Below, piece after piece: positions 51,440 to 61,334 of a stretch of DNA of 64,000 bases. A program made the translations under genes and the position numbers. The notes beneath the pieces are model-generated. The model had not been told where the DNA came from. It worked only from the letters and a program-made list of their open reading frames with translations, and ran no database searches. The DNA lies in the NCBI GenBank assembly GCA_026122225.1, contig JANEZZ010002700.1, forward strand, positions 1 through 64,000. The letters are read 5' to 3'. Each line of letters starts with the position of its first letter. The stretch's first letter is position 1. Source of the stretch: Heloderma charlesbogerti. Lineage: Eukaryota; Chordata; Lepidosauria; Squamata; Helodermatidae.

Positions 51440-51805
51440 TGTCATATTCTCCAGACTCGATTCCCCCTCTGCCTCAGTGGAGGATTCAGAGGTGGAGGAG
51501 GCATCATCCATTAACCCCTCATTTGTTACTCCAGGGCTGTCCAGGCCAAAAGATGTGGCCCTACCAGATTCCTCAGAGGGCACTCCTCACCAATCCACAC
51601 CACCCACACACCATAAAAGCCAGTGGCTACATAATTCGGCAATGGCCCTTTAAGAAACAGACAGCTTCTTAGAGGGGGCAGTGTTAACAGCAGGTCCAGA
51701 CCTGCCAGTTTCATAATAAGGCTTCAGAGGTCTCTGCCTGTTGCTGAGACAACAGCTCTTGTTGACTGGGTTCCAGCTAGCTTAGATCTGTCCAGGGTCC
51801 TGACA
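51440..51805 (+). mobile_element. Possible short LTR
   Basis: It starts TGTCATATTCTCC, ends AGGGTCCTGACA, and has CATAAAAGCC (TATA-like) and CATAATAAGGCTTC (poly(A)-like). No TSD is found, so this is tentative. Confidence 0.4.
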
Positions 51806-52357
51806 GTCCCTGCCTGGTCTGACCTTGCCTCGCTATTTTACAAAGTTGGAGCTGACCTGACCCTGATTTATGTGGCTCTGCTTCATTGTAGTTGACTTTC
51901 CTGGGAGCCCTGAGCTGAGCGAGACAGGAAGGAAGAAAAAAATGCTGCTCTTGCCTCCCTTCTGGATAAGGCCATTCATCTGCCTTTGGATGTCCCCACC
52001 TCCACTGCTAGGGCTGCTCTGCTAGCCTGTATTTTATTCTCATGCTTAATTCTGCATTTGCTTAATCTCCAGTGTGTATCTGACCTTATCTCTGGCTATA
52101 AAGAATAATTAATCATCTGCTGGTTGATTATACATTTGAGTACTGTAATATTCTGTATTCCATTTCCCTTATTTTGCTTCTGTGAGCTTCTCTTATGCAT
52201 TGCATTACCTCATTTGGGTGAGGGGAAATTAGAGGACTTATATTTGTGTGTCGGGTTCATTGTGGAAGGCCACAATGTTGTGTACAACACACACAACCAC
52301 AATTCAACTATTCTGGCCACACATGCAGGATCACTCAACATATAATTAATTTATAAC
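51806..52357. other. No recognised feature
   Basis: No nameable content. Confidence 0.4.
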
Positions 52358-52472
52358 TAGGGATGGACAGTTTCCCTTTCTCCCATGTTCTTTTCTATTC
52401 CATTTATGAAGAAATGTACAAACGTTAAGTTCTTATGAAAAAATGAATCAAGCAAAATTCTCACTCATGCAG
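52358..52472 (-). mobile_element. NA3 short hAT-like MITE, inverted
   Basis: It starts TAGGGATGGACAGTTTCCC and has TTTCTCCCATGTTCTTTTC and GCAAAATTCTCACTCATGC at the right. Confidence 0.6.
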
Positions 52473-52567
52473 GTATGTATCTATTTCCAGGTGTGTGTGG
52501 GGGGGGTTGTTATTTTTCAGGAGGGCAGGTGATTAGAGGATTCATTTTTGTGTGTAGTGTGCAATGA

Positions 52568-52643
52568 TCAGCCTGGTTGGGGATGATGGGGATTGTAGTC
52601 CAACACATCTAGAGGGATTCCAGTTGGGGAAGGCTGCTGTAAC
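52568..52643. mobile_element. Fragment of CCAGATG-type MITE
   Basis: CAGCCTGGTTGGGGATGATG, GGGATTGTAGTCCAACACATC and TTCCAGTTGGGGAAGGCTG represent one arm of the 11187-type MITE. Confidence 0.55.
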
Positions 52644-52874
52644 CAGTATACCACTCTGGTTCTTTACACTTGATCACACTTGATGGCTTGCAAGCCCATC
52701 TATATGATCATGCTGGGTACAAATGGATATACCAGAGGTGGGGTCCTCTCTAGACCTTCACTCATTGACTGGAGCTTCTGCACTGGGGTTGTTGTGCGTA
52801 CACACTTCAATGCGTATGTGCTCTAAATGCACAACCCCTTTCCTCCCTTTCTGCAGGGTGCAGATCAGAGCAGC

Positions 52875-53235
52875 ACTGGCTCCAGGTTTTTGAAGGGCCT
52901 TGGGCAAGACACCTTCAATGGGCCCCCTCCCTCAGCGAGTCTACCCTCTCAACACCATTGTTACCAGCTGCTATTGCTCCTCGTCCCCCTTCTCATTATC
53001 GCCATCACTTGCTTGCTCGACAGGCAGAGAGCCAGAGAGCAAGCAGGCAGCGACTTCTACTGCTCCTCCTTCTCACCACCACCATCATCTGGACCAGAAC
53101 AAGAGGCAGGTGAACAAGCAGGTTGCAATAGTGAAGAGAAGGGGCAACTCCAAGAGGTTGTTGTTAGTGGGCCCCTGCTAAGAGGTGGGTCCTTGTCAGG
53201 TGCCTGACCATACCTACCATTGACACCAGTCCTGG
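52875..53235 (+). repeat. CTGGCTCCAGG-family repeat, most complete copy
   Basis: CAGCACTGGCTCCAGGTTTTTG, GCTTGCTCGACAGGCAGAGAG, GGTGAACAAGCAGGTTGC and GTGGGCCCCTGCTAAGAGG appear in order; the end is near CTACCATTGACACCAGTCCTG. A hAT-type MITE is likely, but no TSD is certain. Confidence 0.65.
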
Positions 53236-53715
53236 ATCAGGTCACCCTGATCTGGGTGCTCTGATTCAGAGCCTGTGCATGTTTGGGTGTACACATGTTG
53301 GCTCCTATGTCGACATTTCAACAAGATCAGGCACATCGTTGTTCCTCAAGACTGCAGTCCTATGGTCTCTGGGTGGGCATCCCAGGGGCCTTTTGATTGT
53401 CAGCTCTCCTTCTTTGAAGAGATCTCTTCTCCTCTCAAGAGAGATCCCCACCTTTCGACACATCTTTAATCATCTGCCCGGAGCCACAGATGAATGAGCG
53501 AACTGACTCCACTGGAAAGCGTTCCATTTGGACAGACATGCAAGTGCTATCTGTGGTGTCAGGTTTGGGATTTCATGCACACACACAGATGCAAGGCACC
53601 AAGGGAGGTTGGAGGAGTTCACTGAACTTTCCTCAGCTTAGCCCCCTGGACTCTGGCTCACTTCCCTGCAAGTTGTCCTACCTCAATCTGCATCGGGCCA
53701 GGCCAGCTCGTAGAT
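53236..53715. other. No recognised feature
   Basis: Contains CTGCAGTCCTATGGTCTCTG, a common lizard repeat phrase, without boundaries. Confidence 0.35.
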
Positions 53716-54016
53716 TTTCCGGTGTTTTCTTTGCTTATAAACAGAAAGTTACACCAATTGGAGCTACAATTTGCACAAATCACACAAATTATGGCTGGGA
53801 TTTGTGCAATATAAGCAAATTATGGCCAGAATTTGTGCAAATTACAGCCTCAGTTTGTGCAATATCTATTTACAGGCAGGTGGGGGATTGAAAAAAAAAT
53901 CCCAGATTTCAGGAAAAACCTGTGGCTCAGTTTAAGCATGCAAGCTGAGCCAGGTGGGTAGTGGGAATCCGATGGGCCCCCAAAGTGCTGGATTTTCAGT
54001 CGACAGACATTCCTGA
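53716..54016. mobile_element. NA6 hAT-like element
   Basis: CACAAATTATGGCTGGGATTTG, GTGCAAATTACAGCC, GGCCCCCAAAGTGCTGG and GACAGACATTCCTGA (decayed CATCCCTA) match 22150-22486. Confidence 0.6.
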
Positions 54017-54349
54017 AGTCACCATGCAAGCAAAGCACAGCAAATGATACACGCACATTTGTGAGCCAGCCCTTGATCACTTGCAGCTAAATATGCGAGC
54101 ATCAGCTTCTATTATGTGTAGTTGCACAAAATTCAGAAAAAAATGTCTTGTCTACAAAAGAACTCTCAGAATATGCTTTTAAGAAAGGGTAGGCAGAAGG
54201 CAGATGTGGAAGTACTGGTAATTCTCTGGTTGATTTGCAGGAGATCAGCAAGGATTTCTGATTCCCAATTCTTAACTATAACAGCAACAAAATGCCTTCT
54301 CACCACCACCACCTTCTCCATAAATTTGAGATAGAGCTCAGTTTGCATT

Positions 54350-54555
54350 TCAATGTGAACTTAACAAATTCACATTTCCTGAACGTAAACACAAACCAGA
54401 ACATTGTTTGCCTTTAAAATCCATACATTTCCAAACTTTGGTTGTGCAGTTTGCAAAAATAAATGTTTAGATTGTTTACAGAAAATGTATATATTTAAAA
54501 AATGGATTGCTATTTCACCCACAAAATATGCATATACAAAGTGCACACAAAAGTC

Positions 54556-54599
<44 letters not shown>

Positions 54600-54858
54600 C
54601 GAACAAAAAACACTTTATTAATTGGAAAAAACCTCTCTAAAAATGCATACATCTGCAAAATTATGCAGAAAAATGTGGACATTTTAAAAATGTGTGTAAA
54701 GTGTTTTGTTTTAAGTGCAAGAAAATCCATACAAATTTTGATGTAGTCAAGAGAGAGAAAAAATGCAATCAGATGCAGAAATGAGATGTAACAAACTTTA
54801 CATGGTAAAAAAATGAGAACCTGAGCAAAGCTGAGCTTGATGGATTTGCCCATCCTTG
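54350..54858. mobile_element. hAT-like element, right end
   Basis: GCATACATCTGCAAAATTATGC-type repeats precede GAGCTTGATGGATTTGCCC and ATCCTTGCCCTA. No left end is found. It includes a (GT)n(AT)n compound microsatellite at 54557-54599. Confidence 0.4.
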
Positions 54859-55654
54859 CCCTAAATTATACTGCAGAATCGAAGAAAGCTTGGAGTGATC
54901 ATGCATGGATTTTTGTGGGGAGGGACACGCGGTTCCATTCATTTCTGGTACTCAAACTAAACTCCTAGGCTCAGTGTGGGGTTCTAGAAAAATTAAGCAA
55001 AGTAGATCCTGCAAGCCTGAAGTCGGCCCACCCCTACTCTTAAGAAATTTGTGTCATAATCATGATCCAGCTAATGACCCTAAAGGACAAAGAATTGATC
55101 TGGTTTTGTGTCACCAGGGTTAAGCCTGTGGACAGCTGAGATGTAGGCCTTCGGGGCATGGTGTTTATGTGATTGGTCTTGGTCGCAATCTGGCACTTGA
55201 AAGAAGATTTTCAAACAGATTTCATTGTCTGAGCCCAAAGATTAGGGTGAGGTCAAGTTCACTTATATGATCGCCATCTCTTTTTACAAACTTAAAACAA
55301 AGTGGCATGTATGGGGGTTTATTCCAGGCTAGCAAAGCTACCACTTCAGAGAGTTTTTCACTGCAACCTTCTTTTACATTTCCTTTTTAAACATAACAAG
55401 CACTACCTTCAAATGGAAGCAGTTGCATGCTGAATGTTTTTCTCTGTATGTGTTTTCCCTCCCAAGGAACGAGCAAGGCAGACTTTTGTTCCTAAGCTCC
55501 GAGGGGCAATTTTTGTGCATATTTTCCCAGCATATGTTCAAATCATGATTTGGAAAACAAAACAAGCAAAAAAACAACCTTCATGCTGGCAAATTCTAAA
55601 GAAGTGCATTGTTTGTTTTAGAGATCAGCCAGAATTTTTCAAAAGAAAAAAAAA
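54859..55654. other. No recognised feature
   Basis: Unique-looking DNA without a gene call. Confidence 0.4.
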
Positions 55655-55742
55655 AGTGTGTGTGTGTGTGTGTATACACACACACACACACACATTCTCT
55701 CTCTCTGTGTATATGTATTATATGAGGAAGTATATATATATA
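55655..55742. repeat. Compound microsatellite (GT)n(AC)n(CT)n...(AT)n
   Basis: GT, AC, CT and AT runs lie end to end; the GT and AC parts are self-complementary and would form a hairpin. Confidence 0.92.
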
Positions 55743-55859
55743 TTTCCTCACCCTGTGGGAAAAGAAGGAATTTTTTTCAGAACATCCTCTGAAAACTCTC
55801 CACCAATTTTTGGTGGCAGATGCAATAGTCCCCTAAATGCATTCCCTAAAGTTGCACAC

Positions 55860-56040
55860 TGTTTTAACTGTTTTATAGTTTTAGATTTTAATTGGTTTTA
55901 GCTGTTTAAATTATTTTTTTATATACTGTTTAAATTGTACACTGCCCTGAGATCTTAATGATATAGGGAGGGATACAAATTATATTTACTGATATAGGGA
56001 GGGATACAAATGTTTTAAATACATACATACATACATACAC
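55860..56040 (+). repeat. LINE tail remnant plus (ATAC)n
   Basis: TGTACACTGCCCTGAGATC and GATATAGGGAGGGATACAAAT form an L2-type tail; the second phrase is duplicated (about 55960 and 55990). An ATAC run ends it. Confidence 0.6.
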
Positions 56041-56320
56041 TATGCCCCAGAGCACTAGGTCTGGGGCATTGTGGGTAGGAATGTGGGAGAAATCCGCTAT
56101 GCCATCAAATGAGTTTGGATTTCTATGAATCCAACCTGCAGATTCCACAGCAGATTTTCCCAAGCTGAACGGATTCCGTGGACTAACTTGTGGCTGTTTC
56201 CCCCCACTCCCCTTTCCAGAAGTTTACTCAGATTTAGTTGTAGAAAGATACATAAAACTAAAAAAAAAACCCCAAACAGCTGAAAATGCACATTTCCACC
56301 ACAGCCTAAATCATGAAAAT

Positions 56321-58028
56321 TAGGGCTGTGCAGGGACCCTCTGAGGTGGGCCTGATCCGGCTCAGGCAGCTTCAGGCCCCTGCCCAACCTGTCTTGGCCC
56401 TGAACCCAAAGTGGGGTTCGGATGGCGAACCCCGTTTCGGGTCCCCCCCCCCCGATGCCCCTGCGCAAACCCCCAGCTCCCTACCTGGGCCGCCTCCTCC
56501 TCTGTTGCCGTCGCAGCTGCCACCTTCTCCGCTGCGCTGCCACCTTCTCTGTCACTGCTGCTGTCTTCACCGCTGCCACCGCTGCTGTCTTCGCCGCCGC
56601 TGCAATCTCCTGAGGCCTGGGCGCACGGCAACTCTTCTTTCAGGGAGTCGCCATTTTAAAAATGGCAACTTCCTGGAACTTCCAGGAGGTTGCCATTTTA
56701 AAAATGGCGACTCCCTGGAAAAAGATGAGTCGCTGCGTGTCCAGGCCTCAAGAGTTTGCAGCAGCGGCGAAGACAGCAGCAGTGGCGGCGGCAGCAACAG
56801 AGAAGGTGGTGGGGTGGCGGAGAAGGCGGCTCAGGTAAGTAGGGATGTACGAAAGTCACTTACCTGGTCTCGCAGCTTGCTTCGCGGTGGGGGGGAGGCG
56901 CTTCGCTTCTCCCCCCGAAGTTCAGGCCAGGGGGGGAGGCTTCCTGCCTCGCCCGGCCGAAATTCAGGCTGGGGAGGAGGCTTCCCGCATCGCCTGGCCG
57001 AAATTCAGGCCGGGGAGAAGCGCCCTGTCTCCCCGGCCGCGAACTTCAACAGAAAAGTAAAAAAAAAAAAACCCGCCCCGTGATAGGCTACGTGACGATT
57101 TACGTAGCCTATCACGGCTAGATCTGCAAAGTCAGCCATGATAGGCTACGTAAATCGTCACGTAGCCTATCACGGGTGACTTTTAAAAAAAAAAGCGTGT
57201 ACACAAATGGCGGCCCCCATAGGGAGCCGCCATTCGCGTTCCTTATTTGGTCGCTGTAGTCTACGTAAAGATTTACGTAGACTAGGGCGAAAATAAGGGC
57301 AACGGCAACGCAAATAGCGTTGCCCTTATTTTCGCCGTAGTCTACGTAATCTTTACGTAGACTACAGCGACCAAATAAGGAACGCGAATGGCGGCTCCCT
57401 ATGGGGGCCGCCATTAGCCGTACGCGCTTTTTTTTTTTTTTAAGTCACCCATGATAGGCTACGTGACGATTTACGTAGCCTATCATGGCTGATTTTGCAA
57501 ATCTAGCCGTGATAGGCTACGTTAATTGTCACGTAGCCTATCACGGGGGCATTATTTTTTTAACTTTTCTTGGAATGGTGGTGGCGGCAGCCGGTCGAAA
57601 GACCAGCTGCCGCCCCCGCCCCTGTCGAAGCCCCGGCGAACCACTGCTGCAACCCGCCACCGGAAGCGACATTCAGGAAAGGTAAGTTTCATCCCGGGGG
57701 GGGTGCGGGGGGTGGGGGGGGCGGAGAATTTCTCCCCGAAACTACTTCGGGGGGCCGAATACGTTGGCACCCGGCCCCCCGAAGTTTCGGCGAGAAATTC
57801 TCTGACACCCCTACAGGTAAGGGCCTGGAGGCACCAGGGGGGCTGGACTGGGGGTCCTGGGCCTGGGGCCAAAGCTCTGAAGCACACCGAGTGCTTTGGT
57901 GAGTGCCCGACCCGCTTTGGGTCACTTCATGCCCCCTCTGCTTCACCTCGGAAGGGGCACAAAGTGGCCCGAGGTGGCCCGCTTTGACTCAGGGCTCGGG
58001 CCTCGGGCCAAAGCAGTGCACAGCCCTA
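56321..58028. mobile_element. NA5 hAT-like element (TAGGGCTGTGCA ends), 8-bp TSD
   Basis: The ends TAGGGCTGTGCAGGGACC and GTGCACAGCCCTA are flanked by identical ATGAAAAT (56313-56320 and 58029-58036). The left arm contains a palindrome centred near 56686: GGAGTCGCCATTTTAAAAATGG...mirrored...CGACTCC. Long open frames here come from CTGCTGTCTTCGCC-type trinucleotide-rich DNA, are mirrored across the palindrome and show no domain. An FB1 at 56840 splits it. Confidence 0.85.
56840..57813 (+). mobile_element. FB1 foldback element, intact, 8-bp TSD, innermost layer
   Basis: It starts TAGGGATGTACGAAAGTCAC and ends CTGACACCCCTA, with identical CAGGTAAG at 56832-56839 and 57814-57821. Structure: GC-rich 41-bp-type repeats (about 56920-57020), two H1, A-tract, H3, H4, core with GGCAACGGCAACGCAAATAGC near 57312, H4, H3, T-tract, two H1, GAAAGGTAAGTTTC, and a terminal hairpin (about 57724-57800). 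The core has an extra GGCAAC relative to 13744. Confidence 0.93.
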
Positions 58029-58370
58029 ATGAAAATGCACATGGGGGGGAATTTTTGCAAGTGTGAATTTGCACAAATTCAAGAAATTGGAAAACAAATC
58101 CAGTTTGGCCAATGAGTGGACAATGAAACAAAAGGCACCTGACAGTCTGCAAAATGCAGACTGAAAGGATTTTATAAATTGCACAGGTACCTAACTGGGG
58201 TGGGGTAGGGTGCAAAATGGCTGCCAGGCTGCCAGCACAGTTGCTGCTATTGCCATGTGCAGTAGCAGGGGGAGAGAATTCTCAAGAAGAAAGAAGTTTT
58301 GCTACTGTCACTGCTCATATTGAGCCCCATCCCCAAGAAACTGTTGGAGAATTCCTCTTCCCCCTGGGCT

Positions 58371-58514
58371 TGCAGGGTTGGGCAACTTGTGGCCCTCCAG
58401 AGGTTTTGGCCTGCAACTCCCAGCAGCCCTAGCTAGCATAGCCAATGGTGAGGGATCATGGGAGATGAAGGCCAAAACATTTCGAGGGCCACGGGTTGCC
58501 CAACTCTGCCCTGG
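58371..58514. mobile_element. CCTCCAGATG-type palindromic MITE
   Basis: CAGGGTTGGGCAACTTGTGGCC is mirrored by GGCCACGGGTTGCCCAACTCTGCCCTG; CAACTCCCAGCAGCCCTAGC lies in the middle. Confidence 0.75.
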
Positions 58515-58985
58515 AGCAAATATGTGAAATGTCCCCTTCCCATTTCTCTAATATGGTAAAGAATTTGGAGTGGCTATTTTTCCACATCTCTAGTTGGTTT
58601 GCTGGCTGTGGGGGTGGGGGGAAACAGCAGTTCTGAATCCTTGTTTCACAGTGTGTTGGTGCATTGAAAATACATAGCATGTAAAGTTCATATAACTTTC
58701 CTCAAGGATCGGTATATTTTAGACCACAAAGAGAATCTTTGGTTTCATTTGTGTTTGAACGCTCTCCTGATTTAACTGCTTTGGCATTATGACCTGCGAT
58801 TAATCACATAAATTTATCAGCTTAAGCAATGATGGCTAATTGGAAACCTTCTCAAATGTTTATTCCATGCGCACTGATAAATGTGTTTGCTTTCTCATCA
58901 TTTTAAATGTGACAAGAAAGGTTAGCAATATAGCGCTTTGGAATCTTCAGAGGGCTTCACATCCATTATCTTGTAATCCTTACAA
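58515..58985. other. No recognised feature
   Basis: Unique-looking. Confidence 0.4.
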
Positions 58986-59121
58986 TGGCAGAGATGGGGA
59001 ACATGTGGCCCTCCAGATGTTGGTGGACTGCAACTCCCATTATCCCTCAATGTTGGCTATGTTGGCTAAGCCTGATGGGAGTTGCAATCCAACAACATCC
59101 GAAGGGCTAAACATTCCCTAT
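58986..59121. mobile_element. CCTCCAGATG-type palindromic MITE
   Basis: CAGAGATGGGGAACATGTGG, CCCTCCAGATGTTGGTGGAC is mirrored by GCAATCCAACAACATCCGAAGG and CATTCCCTATTCCTG. Confidence 0.75.
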
Positions 59122-59179
59122 TCCTGCTATAAGCAAAGTTGGTATCATTATGCCCATGTTGCAGTTCATAGCAGAGGTG

Positions 59180-59634
59180 TAGGGATGTCAGAGAATTCCG
59201 CCACAGACTCCAGCGAGGCCGGATTCTAAAGACTGGATTCACTGTAAACACATTAGGTAAGCAGTAAGGAGTCTAAAGAATCCGGCCCCCCGAAATCCGT
59301 GGTGGAACGGCCTCTCCCCCCCTGCCACCCCGCGGAATCCCCCCGGGACAGATCTTACCTGGCGGTGGATGCGGCGGCGGCTCCAGCTGGTCTCCCAGCC
59401 AGCCACTGCTCGGCTGCTGCGGCCGCAAATGGCGGCCATCATAGCGGATGCCATTTGTGTCCTTGCAGTCAGCTGTGATAGGCTACCAAGTATTTACGTA
59501 GCCTATCTCCAGCTGCAGCTGGCCCTGCGCGGAGCGGAGCTGGCCGGGGAGGATTCCGGGGGAAGGGACGGAGCACCTCCCCCACACTGCGGATGCCCTT
59601 GAGCGGCTCCAGGTAAGACTTTCATGCATCCCTA
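59180..59634 (-). mobile_element. FB2 element with 8-bp TSD and a 40-bp internal insertion
   Basis: It starts TAGGGATGTCAGAGAATTCC and ends TTCATGCATCCCTA between identical CAGAGGTG (59172-59179 and 59635-59642). It has a CAAATGGCGGCCATC hairpin and one shortened H1. A 40-bp insertion at 59232-59271 between TCTAAAG repeats sits at the loop of a GCCGGATTCT/AGAATCCGGC hairpin. Confidence 0.9.
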
Positions 59635-59907
59635 CAGAGGTGAGATTTGACCTGGGGACGTCTTTGTTCAGTGTTCTTTCCCATCCTCCAGCTCTGTCCA
59701 TGCAGTACTCCAGTGTGTTCCAGCCTCCAGGCCCTTTACAAAAATAATATGCTTTTCTTGTGATCCTCATCCTCATCATGCAGATGGGAAGGGCTGAAAC
59801 ACAAACACTGTAGAGATAGCAGCAAATTTCAGAAATGGGGGGGAGGGGTTGAGAATATGAACTCCCCCATTAGGAAAACAATGCCCCATCACAAGCAGAG
59901 TCCAAAT
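59635..59907. other. No recognised feature
   Basis: Short unique-looking spacer between two foldback elements. Confidence 0.4.
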
Positions 59908-60272
59908 TAGGGATGTATGAAAGTCACTTACCTTTTAATGAAATTGATTCGTGGTGGGGGGGAGGCACTCCGTCCCTCCCCCCGAAATTCTGGCCGGGGG
60001 GGAGGCGCTCTGTCCCCCCCCCAAATTCTGGCCGGGGGGGAGGCGCTCCATCCCTCCCCCCCCGAATCCTGGCCGGCCGGGTCCGCAAATGGCGGCGGTC
60101 ATAGCCGCCGCCGTTTGCGTTCCTGCAATCAGCTGTGATAGGCTACGTAAATGTTTACGTAGCCTATCACGGCTGACTTAAAAGAAAAAAACAAAACGCG
60201 CGTACGCAAATGGCGGCGCCCATGGGCGCCGCCATTTGCGTTCCTTATTTTCACACGTCTTAGTCTACGTAA

Positions 60273-60395
60273 TGCAATGAATATGGACTTGAGCACGCTC
60301 CGGGCGAGAGTGCAGGACAGGAAGGCCTGGCGTGCTATGGTCAATGGGGTCACGAAGAGTCAGACACGACTGAACGACTGAACAACAACAACAAA
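60273..60395 (+). mobile_element. BovB LINE 3' fragment in an FB1 hairpin, 11-bp TSD
   Basis: GACAGGAAGGCCTGGCGTGC, GGGGTCACGAAGAGTC and ACACGACTGAACGACTG end in (AAC)n. AGTCTACGTAA flanks it at 60262-60272 and 60396-60406. Removing it restores an H4 hairpin. It shows the uninterrupted form of the sequence split by the FB2 at 16847. Confidence 0.93.
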
Positions 60396-60581
60396 AGTCT
60401 ACGTAAACATTTACATAGACTAAGACGGTGAAAATAAGGGGAACGCAAATAGCGTAGCATCTACGTAGTTTACGTAAATGTTTACGTAGACTAAGACGTG
60501 TCAAAATAAGGAACGAAAATGGTGGCGCCCATGGGCGCCGCCATTTGCGTACGCGCGTTTTGTTTTTTTCTTTTAAATCAG

Positions 60582-60761
60582 CCGTGATAGGCTATGTAAA
60601 CATTTACGTAGCCTATCACGGTATTTTTTAAATATCTAGCCGTGATAGGCTACATAAATCTTTACATAGCCTATCACTTTTTTTTTTTTTTTTAACTGTA
60701 AATGGCGGCGGCCGGTCAGAAGACCGACCGCTGCCACTGCCACCAGGAAGATTCGCCCAAG
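60582..60761 (+). other. Exon-like cassette in FB1 right arm
   Basis: GTTTTTTTCTTTTAAATCAG precedes and AAG|GTAAGT closes a 180-nt interval, as in the copy at 5791. Use as an exon is inference. Confidence 0.3.
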
Positions 60762-60959
60762 GTAAGTCCCATCCGGGGGGGGCGGGGGAGCAGACTGTTT
60801 AGCCACCGATTTCGGGGGGCCAAATGCGCTGGCATTCGGCCTCCCCGAGATTCATGGCGAAATTCTCTGACATCCCTAGTCCAAATCCCCAGTGAGGTTG
60901 AGCCTGGTGCCTAGTTGGTTTGGAACTTCCAGTCAGTCCCCCCGCCCCCCCGCCACCAA

Positions 60960-61112
60960 TAAACAAAGTTATCCTTGCAAAGGAAGGGAGAATGGGAAGT
61001 GGGAAGACACCTCCCGGAGACAGGAGACCTTCGAAGCTGAGACATAAGCAGCATCTCCTGTCTCCGAGAGGTGTCTTCCCCTCCTCCAGTTCTCCCCTCC
61101 TTTGCAAAGCTA
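60960..61112. mobile_element. Inverted repeat, possible MITE
   Basis: TTGCAAAGGAAGGGAGAATG and GGAAGACACCTCCCGGAGACAGGAGA are mirrored by TCTCCTGTCTCCGAGAGGTG and TCTTCC...CTCCTTTGCAA, arms of about 60 bp around a short spacer near 61042. The ends and TSD are undefined. Confidence 0.65.
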
Positions 61113-61190
61113 AGTTTGCTTAGCCTTGCCTAAGTGCCCCTAGGCAGGCTCAGGAGAGTCACTTCCTATGGGGATGCATGGGATTTTTCA

Positions 61191-61320
61191 TTTCCCATGA
61201 TTCCCAATTCAATCAACTGGGCCAGAAAGCCTGCAAAACTGTATGTCCCATGCACTTCAGCAGGAAATTATGCTTCTGAGCATGCTCAAGAGTGAGCATC
61301 CACAGTGAGCATCCAGAGGC
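61191..61320 (+). repeat. Direct repeat with 62268-62380
   Basis: TTTCCCATGATTCCCAATTC, AATCAACTGGGCCAGAAAGC and TTCTGAGCATGCTCAAGAG recur at 62268-62380 with few changes. It belongs to an older hAT-type repeat whose CAGGGGTCCCCCACCTTTTTGG end is at 62228. Confidence 0.65.
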
Positions 61321-61334
61321 CGACAAGATGTTTT

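Larger units (their letters stand above)
56085..58193 (+). mobile_element. NA1 hAT-like element, outer layer of a three-layer nest
   Basis: It starts TAGGAATGTGGGAGAAATCC and reads GAGTTTGGATTTCTATG and CCTGCAGATTCCAC. After the nested insertion it resumes at GCACATGGGG (58037) and continues GGACAATGAAACAAAAGG and GACAGTCTGCAAAATGCAG, ending near GCACAGGTACCTA. The TSD is not clear. Confidence 0.75.
59908..60878 (+). mobile_element. FB1 element with a BovB fragment inside, 8-bp TSD
   Basis: It starts TAGGGATGTATGAAAGTCAC and ends CTGACATCCCTA, with identical GTCCAAAT at 59900-59907 and 60879-60886. The left arm has three GGCCGGGGGGGAGGCGCTC-type units. H3, H1, A-tract, H3, then H4 are followed by a 123-bp BovB 3' fragment plus target duplication, after which H4, core, H4, H3, T-tract, two H1 and AAGGTAAGTCCC follow. 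It is most similar to the 5791 copy. Confidence 0.92.

Noticed and set aside
51440..51805. A secure solo LTR
   Set aside because: TGTCA...TGACA edges are present, but the 5-bp flanks (GGAAG and GTCCC) do not match and no second copy is seen; it was kept only as tentative.
56313..57083. A 256-codon open frame with serine/arginine/proline-rich sequence
   Set aside because: It runs through two nested transposons (NA5 and FB1), depends on trinucleotide-rich GC DNA, has competing long frames on other strands and no domain. It is a compositional artefact.
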